Source: Anaerolineaceae bacterium (GTDB taxonomy: Bacteria > Chloroflexota > Anaerolineae > JAAYZQ01). Taken from it: DNA of 45,178 nt. Each line of letters opens with the position of its first letter. The stretch's first letter is position 1. Both the position numbers and the translations under genes were made by a program. Below the pieces are notes generated by a model. That model worked only from the letters and a program-made list of their open reading frames with translations. It made no database searches and had not been told where the DNA came from. The stretch spans positions 1 through 45,178 of the forward strand of contig JAAYZQ010000447.1 of NCBI GenBank assembly GCA_012514775.1, in the 5' to 3' direction. Of this stretch, positions 1 through 7,187 are shown one piece after another.

Positions 1-38
1 ATCCCCACCGCGAGAGGTGGAAAGGTACGAGTACCCGC

Positions 39-67
39 AGTGTAAGCCATTAATCGATGTTTGTCAA
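39..67 (-). promoter_or_regulatory. Predicted sigma-70 promoter firing leftward out of the window
   Basis: On the minus strand TTGACA (62-67) is followed after exactly 17 bases by TACACT (39-44). This is five or six matches per hexamer at ideal spacing. A start near position 32 would give a leader with a small hairpin (CCACC at 5-9 pairing with GGTGG at 16-20). The driven gene lies beyond the left edge and cannot be identified. The rest of 1-168 shows no gene I can support; its first 120 bases are clearly more AT-rich than what follows. Confidence 0.55.
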
Positions 68-168
68 CTCGATGGACTGGCTGCTCTTTGCAATTGGTGC
101 AGAGTGATACATGAACGAGGGCAAGCCATCACCCAACGAGCCGCCCGGTGGCGCGGCCCGGCTGGGGC

Positions 169-537
169 CTACACGCCGGGCTCTTTCTCCCGCTCCCCGT
201 CGCCAAAGAAACGGGCCAGGGCGGGGCGCTGAGCGGGCGGCAGGTCGATTCGGCCGTCGTCGCTCCACAGGGCCGACCACCAGGCCACGGCCAGGCCCTC
301 GGGTGCCTTGCGGCGCCGATCCAGAGCGTCACGACCCCAAGAGCGCGCAGCGCGATCCACCAGGTGTCGCAAAAACCCATCGAGGAGGGTGTGGGGCTGC
401 GGCGCGCCGCCGGGCTCGGGCACAACGGCTGGAGGGAAGATGGCGCAGCAGGCCGGCGGCATCGCCCGCGCCAGCGCGCCCAGCCGCTCCGCGCCCTCGG
501 GGTCCGACAGGATCGGCAGCCAGGCGCAGGCTAACTT
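169..537 (-). pseudogene. Remnant of a SNF2-family helicase (helicase-associated region)
   Basis: About 120 codons, open and ending in TAG at 169-171, have no plausible start. Upstream the frame runs into the coding region of the hydrolase on the same strand. The peptide contains WLPILSDPEGAERL, then LARAMPPACCAIFPP, LLDGFLRHLVDRAAR and WWSALWSDDGRIDLPP. I recognise this pattern from the accessory region ahead of the ATPase core in bacterial SNF2-type helicases, where tryptophan-anchored repeats surround a 'MPP.CRA' segment. No helicase motifs (Walker A, DEGH) are present. It is therefore a truncated fragment whose homology begins within a few bases of the neighbouring hydrolase stop codon, which looks like a rearrangement breakpoint. 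Alternative: a small unrelated ORF, but the family resemblance is good. Confidence 0.6.
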
Positions 538-1639
538 ATACGGCAAGCAAGTCCCATCGCCCCTGGCAGGGCAGCCCGTGGCAAAAGAGCATCCGCCCCT
601 CCGCGGGCAAAAAGATGCTCGTCGAGATGGTGCGGTAGCCGGTGGCCTGCCCGGGATGGCAACATAAGGCAGACTGGGGGCTGGCGTGGCCAGCCATGAG
701 CCGCTGTGCCAGTCCCGCGTCGATGGCACCGAAAGCAGCTTCCAGCTCGCGGGCAGCCTGCTCGAAGCGCCGCTGCGAGTTGCCCTGCTCTTCGGGAGCC
801 GACACGTCCACGAAGGAGGCCTCCATCTCGGGGCTGACAAAGTGATTGGTGTTGACCAGCACGCCATCGTGCGCCCCGCGCAGCCCGGAGGTCCGGTGAC
901 CCATCTCGAAGACGGCCAGGGACCCGCGGACGTCGACCAGGAGGAGGTTGTGGCGGCCCATCTTGGGCACGGAGCGCAGGTAGTCGACAGCTGACCGCAC
1001 GTCGTCGTGCTTCTCCAGCACGTGCATCATCAACGAATGGTCGGGCAGGCCGGGGCCCACGTCAGTCGAGGTTACGTGCGTGTCGGCAACCGCCAGCCCG
1101 GCTTCGTTCAGGCCGGCGCAGAACACGCCCGGGCTGCCGGCGCTGCTCACGTATAGGTAGCGATACCCGACGGCAGGCATGGCATGGGCGACACACTGCA
1201 GGCGCAGGTGCTCCACGCTGCTGTCGCGATTCTTGACCAGGATGGGCCGCCCGCCGGCGGTGGCCGGCCCCGTGGCGGCCCAGGTGGTGCAGCCCTCGTC
1301 GCCCACGTGGCCCCGGATGCTCCGGCTATCGAGCAGGACACCGGCCAGGTTACAGCGCAGCAGCATCTCCAGATCCAGGCCCAGGGCGTCGGCCTGGCCA
1401 CGCATCAGCTCCAGCCCCGGCCGGTCAAGCTCGGCCATCAGCGCCCGCGTCTCCTGGTACAGCGCCTCGAAGCGCGCCTCGGACGGGCCCGGCTGAGCCT
1501 CGCACCAGCGTGCCGCCAGGGCGCGCTCGATCTGGGGCCGCAGCGCCCGCACCTGGTGGCCGTGCTGCAGGCCCATGGCATAGTGATCGCCCTTCAGCAG
1601 GAGGGTCGGATAGGCACCCACCTCTGTCTGCCCGTCCAT
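536..1639 (-). CDS. C45-family Ntn-hydrolase (acyltransferase/peptidase), paralogue 1
   Basis: A 367-residue protein of the acyl-CoA:6-aminopenicillanic-acid acyltransferase family (peptidase family C45), whose members cut or form amide bonds on small N-acylated substrates. The proenzyme is expected to self-cleave at Gly116-Cys117 (EGCTTWAA), leaving Cys117 as the N-terminal nucleophile. VKNRD, SSAGSPGVFCAG and VNTNHF are the other conserved blocks. There is no signal peptide, so it is cytoplasmic. The ATG at 1639 shares one base with the stop of the upstream deacylase (TGATG), so the two are probably translationally coupled. It is the last gene of a seven-gene operon. A paralogue lies at 14979-16061 with the same C-terminal GLPC.GR block. 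The precise substrate is unknown; an amide of an imported amino-acid derivative is likely. Confidence 0.85.
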   Translation of the reverse strand: MDGQTEVGAYPTLLLKGDHYAMGLQHGHQVRALRPQIERALAARWCEAQPGPSEARFEALYQETRALMAELDRPGLELMRGQADALGLDLEMLLRCNLAGVLLDSRSIRGHVGDEGCTTWAATGPATAGGRPILVKNRDSSVEHLRLQCVAHAMPAVGYRYLYVSSAGSPGVFCAGLNEAGLAVADTHVTSTDVGPGLPDHSLMMHVLEKHDDVRSAVDYLRSVPKMGRHNLLLVDVRGSLAVFEMGHRTSGLRGAHDGVLVNTNHFVSPEMEASFVDVSAPEEQGNSQRRFEQAARELEAAFGAIDAGLAQRLMAGHASPQSALCCHPGQATGYRTISTSIFLPAEGRMLFCHGLPCQGRWDLLAV

Positions 1640-3264
1640 CACCGCCCCCCGCGCCGTAGGACGTGGCCGCACATCCTGCCAGTGTGCTCGCCCTGCTCGA
1701 CCACGACGTTGCCGCCGAGGATCACCCAGGCGATGCCGGCCGGGTACTCGTGGGGCTGCTCGAACGTTGCCCGATCCTGGATGGTTGCCGGGTCAAAGAT
1801 GGTCAGGTCGGCGGCGAATCCAGGGGCAATGCGCCCCCGGTCGTGCAGCCCGATCCTCCGGGCCGGCATTAGTGTCATCCTGTGGATGGCGCTCTCCAGA
1901 GTCAACAGCTTTTCGTCACGCACGTATCGCGCCAGCACCCGGGGAAAGGCACCATAATACCGCGGATGGATCAAGCCCTGCCCCAGGACACCGTAGGGGG
2001 CCACAGCTCTGCCGTCGGTGACGACGGCGGTCAGCGGATGGCGCAGGATGGTGCGGATGTCGCCCTCGTCGACGCAAAAGACCAGGGTCTTGACGGCCCC
2101 TCGCTCAGCGGCGAGGAGGTCAAAGACCACCTCCAACGGGTCTCGGCCCTCGCTTGCAGCGATCTGGGCGATGGTGCGGCCCTCGTGATGGCGGTTGGCT
2201 GCTGACCCAACCAGGGCAATGCGAACCGTGTCCCACGGCGCCGCGCACAGGGGATGCCGGCCGTTCCCAACCTCCTCCTCAATTTCGGCGCGGATAGCCC
2301 TCCGAACTGCCGCGTCGAGCAAGCGCTCGGCAAGCCTTTCGCGGCCATCCGCAGCCACCCAGTGGGGCAGGTAGTCAATCAGGCTCGAGCCCCAGGCCAC
2401 GTACGGGTACTGGTCCCAGGCCACATCCACGCCGCGCTCCCGCGCCCTGTCCAGGAATGCCAGGAGCTCGGGCGCCCGGCCCCAGTTGCGCACTCCCCCC
2501 AGCTTCAGGTGCGAGATCTCGACCCGGCAGCCGGACCGCTCGCCAACGTCCACCGCCTCGGCGATGGCTCCCCAGAGGGCCAGGTCCTCGCTGCGAATGT
2601 GGGTAGCATACAGGGCGCCGTGCCGGGCGGCGATGCGCGCCAGGCGGACCATCTCCCCGGGCGCACTGTAGGAGGCAGGCGGATACTCCAGGCCTGAGGA
2701 CAGGCCAAAGGCCCCGGCCAGCAGGCTGTGTTCCAGGAGCGCCTCCATGGCCGACAGATCCTCTTCCGTCGCTGGGTCCTGTGCAGCCCCCATGGCGGCA
2801 ATTCGCAGCGTCGTGTGGCCCACCAGGGGTGCCAGGTTGACTCCCAGGAGCGTCCCGCGCAGGCGATCCAGGTAGTCGCCAAAGGTACGCCACTCCCAGT
2901 CCAGCGACTCTGTGCCGCCGATGCCCAGGTTGATGGACAGAAAGTCGAGGAGCTCACGGCGGTGGGCGTCGGGAAGGGGTGCGGCAGTAATGCCGCAGTT
3001 GCCCGTGACCTCGGTGGTGATGCCCTGCCGAGCCTTGCTCTCAGCCCGGGCATTAATCATGATCGTGAAGTCCGAATGGGAGTGCAAGTCGATCCAGCCC
3101 GGCGAGACGACCAGGCCGCTGGCGTCCAGGGTCCTTTCGGCCAGCTCACCATGGAGTTGACCCAGGACGGTGATGGTGCCCTGCTTGATGCCCACGTCTG
3201 CTCGGCAGCCTGGCCTGCCGGTGCCGTCGACCACGATGCCTTCCTTGACGATCAACTGGAACAC
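1639..3264 (-). CDS. N-acyl-D-amino-acid deacylase (D-aminoacylase family amidohydrolase)
   Basis: A 541-residue metal-dependent amidohydrolase that hydrolyses N-acyl-D-amino acids to a D-amino acid and a carboxylate. Zinc-site signatures are visible in order: HSHSD (His61, His63), GNCG (Cys90, the bridging cysteine typical of D-aminoacylases), ATHIRSE (His222), EISHLK (His252) and VVTDGRA (Asp417). The C-terminal GRIAPGFAADLTIFDP strand is the usual end of the composite beta-sandwich. The GTG start at 3264 is chosen because an AGGAGG box precedes it by about six bases and the family N-terminus (LIVKEGIVVDGTG) begins there; the frame stays open much further upstream but that part is antisense shadow. 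It has no signal peptide. It lies downstream of the GGT-like gene and is coupled to the C45 hydrolase. Confidence 0.9.
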   Translation of the reverse strand: MFQLIVKEGIVVDGTGRPGCRADVGIKQGTITVLGQLHGELAERTLDASGLVVSPGWIDLHSHSDFTIMINARAESKARQGITTEVTGNCGITAAPLPDAHRRELLDFLSINLGIGGTESLDWEWRTFGDYLDRLRGTLLGVNLAPLVGHTTLRIAAMGAAQDPATEEDLSAMEALLEHSLLAGAFGLSSGLEYPPASYSAPGEMVRLARIAARHGALYATHIRSEDLALWGAIAEAVDVGERSGCRVEISHLKLGGVRNWGRAPELLAFLDRARERGVDVAWDQYPYVAWGSSLIDYLPHWVAADGRERLAERLLDAAVRRAIRAEIEEEVGNGRHPLCAAPWDTVRIALVGSAANRHHEGRTIAQIAASEGRDPLEVVFDLLAAERGAVKTLVFCVDEGDIRTILRHPLTAVVTDGRAVAPYGVLGQGLIHPRYYGAFPRVLARYVRDEKLLTLESAIHRMTLMPARRIGLHDRGRIAPGFAADLTIFDPATIQDRATFEQPHEYPAGIAWVILGGNVVVEQGEHTGRMCGHVLRRGGR

Positions 3265-3297
3265 GTGCCCTCCTGCAGGTGAGGCAATTTGCCAGGA

Positions 3298-3315
3298 CTG
3301 CCGCCGCGACGGCAG
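3298..3315 (-). other. Small intercistronic hairpin
   Basis: CTGCCG (3298-3303) pairs with CGGCAG (3310-3315) across a six-base loop, in the 53-base gap between the GGT-like gene and the deacylase. There is no T-run, so it is more likely an mRNA-processing or stability element than a terminator. Confidence 0.35.
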
Positions 3316-3317
3316 CC

Positions 3318-5075
3318 TCAGTAGCCCAGGGCCATGGCGGGGACCGGTACTGTGACACCCCCGCGCAACTGCCCCGTGGCCTCGTCTCGCATGATGCCCA
3401 CCGGCAAGGCAAAGTTTCCGTCGCCCAGCAGGACCACATCGTGCCCCCGTCGCCGCAGGTCCTCCACGACGCCCGCCGGCAGGCGAGTGTCGGCCAGCAG
3501 GCGCCGCACCAGCTTGCCACTGGGCACCTTCGGGTCGCTGCCCTCGATGTGTATGCGTGGGGCGGCGATGGCGTCCTGGATGTCCATGCCAAAGTCGATG
3601 ACGTTGAGCAGAACCTGCACCACGGCGGTGATCACCCGGCGGCCGCCCGGCGCCCCAACCGTCAGGAAGGGCTGCCCATCGCGAAAGACCAGCGTCAGCG
3701 AGTCGTGGCTGGAGGGCCGTTTCCACGGTCCGATGGAGTTGCTGGTTCCCGGCTCGGGGTTGAACAGGTTGGTATAATTGCGCAGGATGATGCCGGTGCT
3801 GCCCGACAGAACATAGGCCCCAAAGGCACCGCCCAGCGTCTGCACCATGCTCACCATGTTGCCCTGCCTGTCCATGGTACACAGGTGCGTCGTGTTGGGT
3901 GCGTCCCGCTCTACACCACGGGGCCGGCCCGCTGGCGGCGCCTGCCCGTCACCCTGGTACCGCCACGGATCTCCGGGCCCGATCTCGTCAGGCACTGCCT
4001 CCAGGTCGATACGAGGGCGTATCTCGGCGGCGTACTCCTTCGACACGAGCCCCTCGATGGGCACGTCCTCGAACTCGGGGTCGCCCATGTAGCGAAAGCG
4101 GTCGACCCATGCCCGACGCAGGCACTCGGTCACGGCGTGCAGGTAGCGCGGGCTGTTGTGGCCCATAGCCCGGAGGTCCAGCCCCTCCAGCAGATTGAGC
4201 GCCTGGAGTACCTGGATGCCACCAAAGACCTCGGGCATGCAGATCAACTCGTAGCCGCGGTAGCTGCCGGTCAGGCCGGCCTCGTAAGTCCTGGGCCGAT
4301 ACCTGGCATAGTCCTCCAGGGTGACGATGGAGCCATGAGGTTCAGTATCAGCTACGATGGCTGCGGCAACGGGGCCTCGGTAAAAGGCCTCCGTCCCACC
4401 GCCGGCAACCTGCCTCAGCGTTTCGGCCAGCGCCGGCTGCACGATGACCGTTCCCTCGTCGTAGGCGGTCTTGGGTCGGGGCGGATAACCACCTGGCAGC
4501 ATTAGATCATCAAGGGGCGGATACCGCCGCAGCCACTCCATGTGGCTACCGATCATGAGGGCGTAATAGTTGTTGACCCCGTAGCCGTTCTCACAGATCT
4601 CGATGGCCGGCGCCATCACCTCCGCCAGGCTCATGGTCCCAAAGCGGGACAGGATCTGTTCAAGCCCTGCCACCTGGCCAGGGACGCCCAGGGAGCGATA
4701 GCCCATCCAGCCCGCGTCGTTCCTGGTGCCGCGCCAGCCAAAGCTGGGGTGAGGCTGCACGCCCGGCGGAAGTAGGTCGGCCACGAACATGTCCTCGCTG
4801 GCACCGGCGGGCAGGCGCCCTTCGAACTCGAGGGCGATGGTGCGGCCCTCGCCGGCCATGTAGATCAGCGCTGCGCCGCCGCCACCCAGGCTGGCCATGG
4901 CCGGCTCGCAGGCGCAGGCCGCGAATGAGGTGGCCACCGCCGCGTCGACGGCGTTGCCCCCCTTCTTGAGGATGCACAGGCCCGCCTCTGCGGCCTCGCG
5001 GCTTTCGGCAGCCACGACACCATTGCCGGCAACCACGCGCGTCTTCGTCTGGATCAACTCACTGGCAAGTACCAT
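3318..5075 (-). CDS. ggt: Gamma-glutamyltranspeptidase-like Ntn-hydrolase
   Basis: 585 residues, normal for the family, which hydrolyses or transfers gamma-glutamyl groups from gamma-glutamyl amides. The proenzyme should cleave before Thr395 in the NTTH motif (394-397), equivalent to the catalytic Thr of E. coli Ggt. The LGGGGAALIY block near residue 63 and GAPGGRRVITAVVQ in the small subunit are also typical. The usual RETAP arginine block is altered to EGRLP, and the SS of the oxyanion-hole motif reads SSHDS. There is no N-terminal signal peptide, unlike most periplasmic GGTs, so it should act in the cytoplasm on imported substrate. The ATG at 5075 has a GAAGGG box upstream. It sits 24 bases after the permease gene in one operon. 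Confidence 0.88.
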   Translation of the reverse strand: MVLASELIQTKTRVVAGNGVVAAESREAAEAGLCILKKGGNAVDAAVATSFAACACEPAMASLGGGGAALIYMAGEGRTIALEFEGRLPAGASEDMFVADLLPPGVQPHPSFGWRGTRNDAGWMGYRSLGVPGQVAGLEQILSRFGTMSLAEVMAPAIEICENGYGVNNYYALMIGSHMEWLRRYPPLDDLMLPGGYPPRPKTAYDEGTVIVQPALAETLRQVAGGGTEAFYRGPVAAAIVADTEPHGSIVTLEDYARYRPRTYEAGLTGSYRGYELICMPEVFGGIQVLQALNLLEGLDLRAMGHNSPRYLHAVTECLRRAWVDRFRYMGDPEFEDVPIEGLVSKEYAAEIRPRIDLEAVPDEIGPGDPWRYQGDGQAPPAGRPRGVERDAPNTTHLCTMDRQGNMVSMVQTLGGAFGAYVLSGSTGIILRNYTNLFNPEPGTSNSIGPWKRPSSHDSLTLVFRDGQPFLTVGAPGGRRVITAVVQVLLNVIDFGMDIQDAIAAPRIHIEGSDPKVPSGKLVRRLLADTRLPAGVVEDLRRRGHDVVLLGDGNFALPVGIMRDEATGQLRGGVTVPVPAMALGY

Positions 5076-5099
5076 CTGTGTGCTTTCCCTTCTACCGGG

Positions 5100-6023
5100 T
5101 TACCGGCCGCGAAGACGGGGGTCCAGAGCATCTCGAAGCCCATCTCCCACCAGGTTGATGCTGAGGACCACGACGCTGATGGCAATGCCGGGAAACGTCG
5201 ACAGCCACCATGCCTGTCGCATGAACTCGCGCCCATCGGACAACATGCCTCCCCAGGTCGGGATGGAGCCCTGCACGCCGATCCCCAGGAAGTTGAGGGA
5301 GGCCTCGGAAATAATCACGGTACCCATCTGCAGCGTCGAGACCACAAGGATGGGCGCGAGGACGTTGGGCAGCACGTATCGAAAGATGATCCGCACATCG
5401 CTGGCACCCATGGCCCGTGCCGCCAGGACGTACTCTTGCTCACGGATGGACAGCACCTCCGCCCGGACGATGCGGCAGTAGATCACCCAGATGCTCAACG
5501 ACAGGGCGATAATCAGGTTCAGGACCCCGGGCCCCAGGGCGGCGCCAAAGGCAATGGCCAGCAACAGGCTGGGGAAGGCCAGCCAGACGTCTACCAGGCG
5601 CATGGCAGCGTCATCCACAAAGCCGCGATAGAAGCCGGCCACCGCGCCCACGAGGCTGCCTGCCACGCACGACAGCAGAATGGTGCCCACACCCACCAGC
5701 AGCGACACCCGTGAGCCCACCAACAGCCGGCTCAGGATGTCCCGTCCCAGGTTGTCGTTGCCCAGGGGATATTGGAGGCTGGCGTTCTCCTTGCTCAGGC
5801 CGACGGGCGGCGCCAGCCTGCGCTTGAGGTCCTGAGCACTCGGGTCGTGCGGAGCGAGGACCGGGGCCAGGAGAGCAACCAGCACGAAAAGGATAAAAAC
5901 CAGGGCGCCCAGCGTGGCCGTCTTGCTCTGGAAGAAGGTCCTTGCAACCCTTCGAAACTCGCTTTGCCGCGGCGCAGCCAGTGCTCTTCCCTGAAAGGCC
6001 GGCTTTGGGATCGATACCGCCAC
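5100..6023 (-). CDS. Dpp/Opp-type ABC transporter permease (DppC-like)
   Basis: A 307-residue inner-membrane subunit with a cytoplasmic N-terminus, a first membrane span near residues 37-58 and five further spans. The cytoplasmic EAA loop (YVLAARAMGAS, about residue 198) docks with the ATPase. LGTDNLGRD-like sequence (PLGNDNLGRDILSRLLVGSRVSL) and SLNFLGIGVQ.S.PTWG are DppC hallmarks. It starts with GTG at 6023, preceded by GGAGG. It forms the channel with the adjacent DppB-like protein and takes substrate from the lipoprotein encoded at 7188-8894. The operon carries no ATPase. Confidence 0.92.
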   Translation of the reverse strand: MAVSIPKPAFQGRALAAPRQSEFRRVARTFFQSKTATLGALVFILFVLVALLAPVLAPHDPSAQDLKRRLAPPVGLSKENASLQYPLGNDNLGRDILSRLLVGSRVSLLVGVGTILLSCVAGSLVGAVAGFYRGFVDDAAMRLVDVWLAFPSLLLAIAFGAALGPGVLNLIIALSLSIWVIYCRIVRAEVLSIREQEYVLAARAMGASDVRIIFRYVLPNVLAPILVVSTLQMGTVIISEASLNFLGIGVQGSIPTWGGMLSDGREFMRQAWWLSTFPGIAISVVVLSINLVGDGLRDALDPRLRGR

Positions 6024-6045
6024 CTATCCACCCTCCTCTCGATGC

Positions 6046-7050
6046 CTAGATGTGACTGATCCGGGGATCGATCCACACGTACACAATATCGGTCAGCAAG
6101 TTGATGACGATGCTGATCAGGGCGAAAAAGAGCACGACGCCTTGGACGAGCAAAAAGTCCCGATTGTAGATGGCTTGAATCACCAGCCGGCCGATCCCTG
6201 GCCAGGCGAAAATCGTCTCCGAAATGACGGCCCCGCCCAGCAAACCTCCCATCTGCACACCCACAAGGGTCACAACCGGGATGAGAGCGTTGCGCAGGAC
6301 GTGGCGGGTAATGATCACCCGTTCGCCCAGGCCCTTCGCCCGCGCCGTCACGACATAGTCCTGCCCGACGACCTCCAGCATGCTGGAGCGCATCAGCCTC
6401 GTCGTGAAAGTGGCGACGGCAATCCCCAGCGAGCCGGCGGGCAAGACCAGGTGAGCCAGCGTATCCTTGAGGGCTGGGAGGTTGCCCGTCAGGATCGAGT
6501 CGAGGACCAAAAGGCCTGTGACCCGCTCCAGGTGGACGCCATAGTCCACCCGGCCCGATCCCGGCAGCCAGCCCAGGTTGACGGCAAAGATCATGATAAA
6601 CAGTATGCCCACCCAGAAGGTCGGGAGAGAGATGCCCAGCGTCGCCCCGGTCATGGCCACGTAGTCGATGAGCGTGTTGCGCTTGAGGGCCGACAGGATG
6701 CCGACGGGGAAAGCGATGGCCAGGGCGACGAGGAGGCCGGCCACCGCCAGCTCGATGGTGGCAGGCATTCGCTCCAGGATGAGGTCCAGGACCGGCTGCT
6801 TGAAATGGATGGATTGGCCAAAGTCGCCGCGCACGACCCGGGCGACATAGTCGCCGTACTGGACCGGCAGAGGTCGATCGAGCCCCAGGGCGTGGCGCAT
6901 GGCCGTGAGCTGTTCCTCCGTAGCGCCCGTCCCGGCAAACATAACCTGTACCGGGTCACCGGGGATCACGTGCATGATGGTAAAGACAATGATGGACACG
7001 CCCAACAACACGGGTATCGTCAGCACCAGCCGTCTCAGCAGATATTGCAT
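6046..7050 (-). CDS. Dpp/Opp-type ABC transporter permease (DppB-like)
   Basis: 334 residues with six membrane spans; the first is VLTIPVLLGVSIIVFTIMHV, followed by the conserved IPGDP. The EAA loop lies around residues 225-260 (VTARAKGLGERVII..HVLRNALIPVVTL) and the C-terminus DIVYVWIDPRI is characteristic. It pairs with the DppC-like subunit 22 bases downstream. The ATG at 7050 has only a weak ribosome site (AGGATG), which may keep permease levels below those of the binding protein. Confidence 0.92.
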   Translation of the reverse strand: MQYLLRRLVLTIPVLLGVSIIVFTIMHVIPGDPVQVMFAGTGATEEQLTAMRHALGLDRPLPVQYGDYVARVVRGDFGQSIHFKQPVLDLILERMPATIELAVAGLLVALAIAFPVGILSALKRNTLIDYVAMTGATLGISLPTFWVGILFIMIFAVNLGWLPGSGRVDYGVHLERVTGLLVLDSILTGNLPALKDTLAHLVLPAGSLGIAVATFTTRLMRSSMLEVVGQDYVVTARAKGLGERVIITRHVLRNALIPVVTLVGVQMGGLLGGAVISETIFAWPGIGRLVIQAIYNRDFLLVQGVVLFFALISIVINLLTDIVYVWIDPRISHI

Positions 7051-7102
7051 TTTTCACACATCCTGCGCTGCGCCCGGCAGTTAGTCTTTAGACTCCAGCC
7101 GT

Positions 7103-7159
7103 GGTCGGCGTGGCACACACAGCGCCCCCCCTCACGGAGTGACGCTGTGTGGGCCGACC
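7103..7159 (-). other. Long two-part stem-loop between binding-protein and permease genes
   Basis: GGTCGGC (7103-7109) pairs with GCCGACC (7153-7159), and CACACAGCG (7116-7124) pairs with CGCTGTGTG (7143-7151), with a small TCAC/GTGA apex. It lies in the 137-base gap after the binding-protein stop and has no T-run. A second perfect 12-bp palindrome (AGTCT-TT-AGACT) is at 7083-7094. It is probably a 3'-stabilising or partial-termination structure that keeps binding-protein mRNA in excess over permease mRNA. Confidence 0.6.
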
Positions 7160-7187
7160 CGCAATGGGCAAGGGCACGGCGCGCACC

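Noticed and set aside
1..44. tRNA or structured RNA at the left edge
   Set aside because: Only a five-pair hairpin is visible; no cloverleaf can be drawn within the window.
3265..3882. Possible 206-codon N-terminal extension of the D-aminoacylase
   Set aside because: The extension overlaps the GGT coding region in another frame and looks non-coding; a good ribosome site and GTG at 3264 match the family N-terminus.
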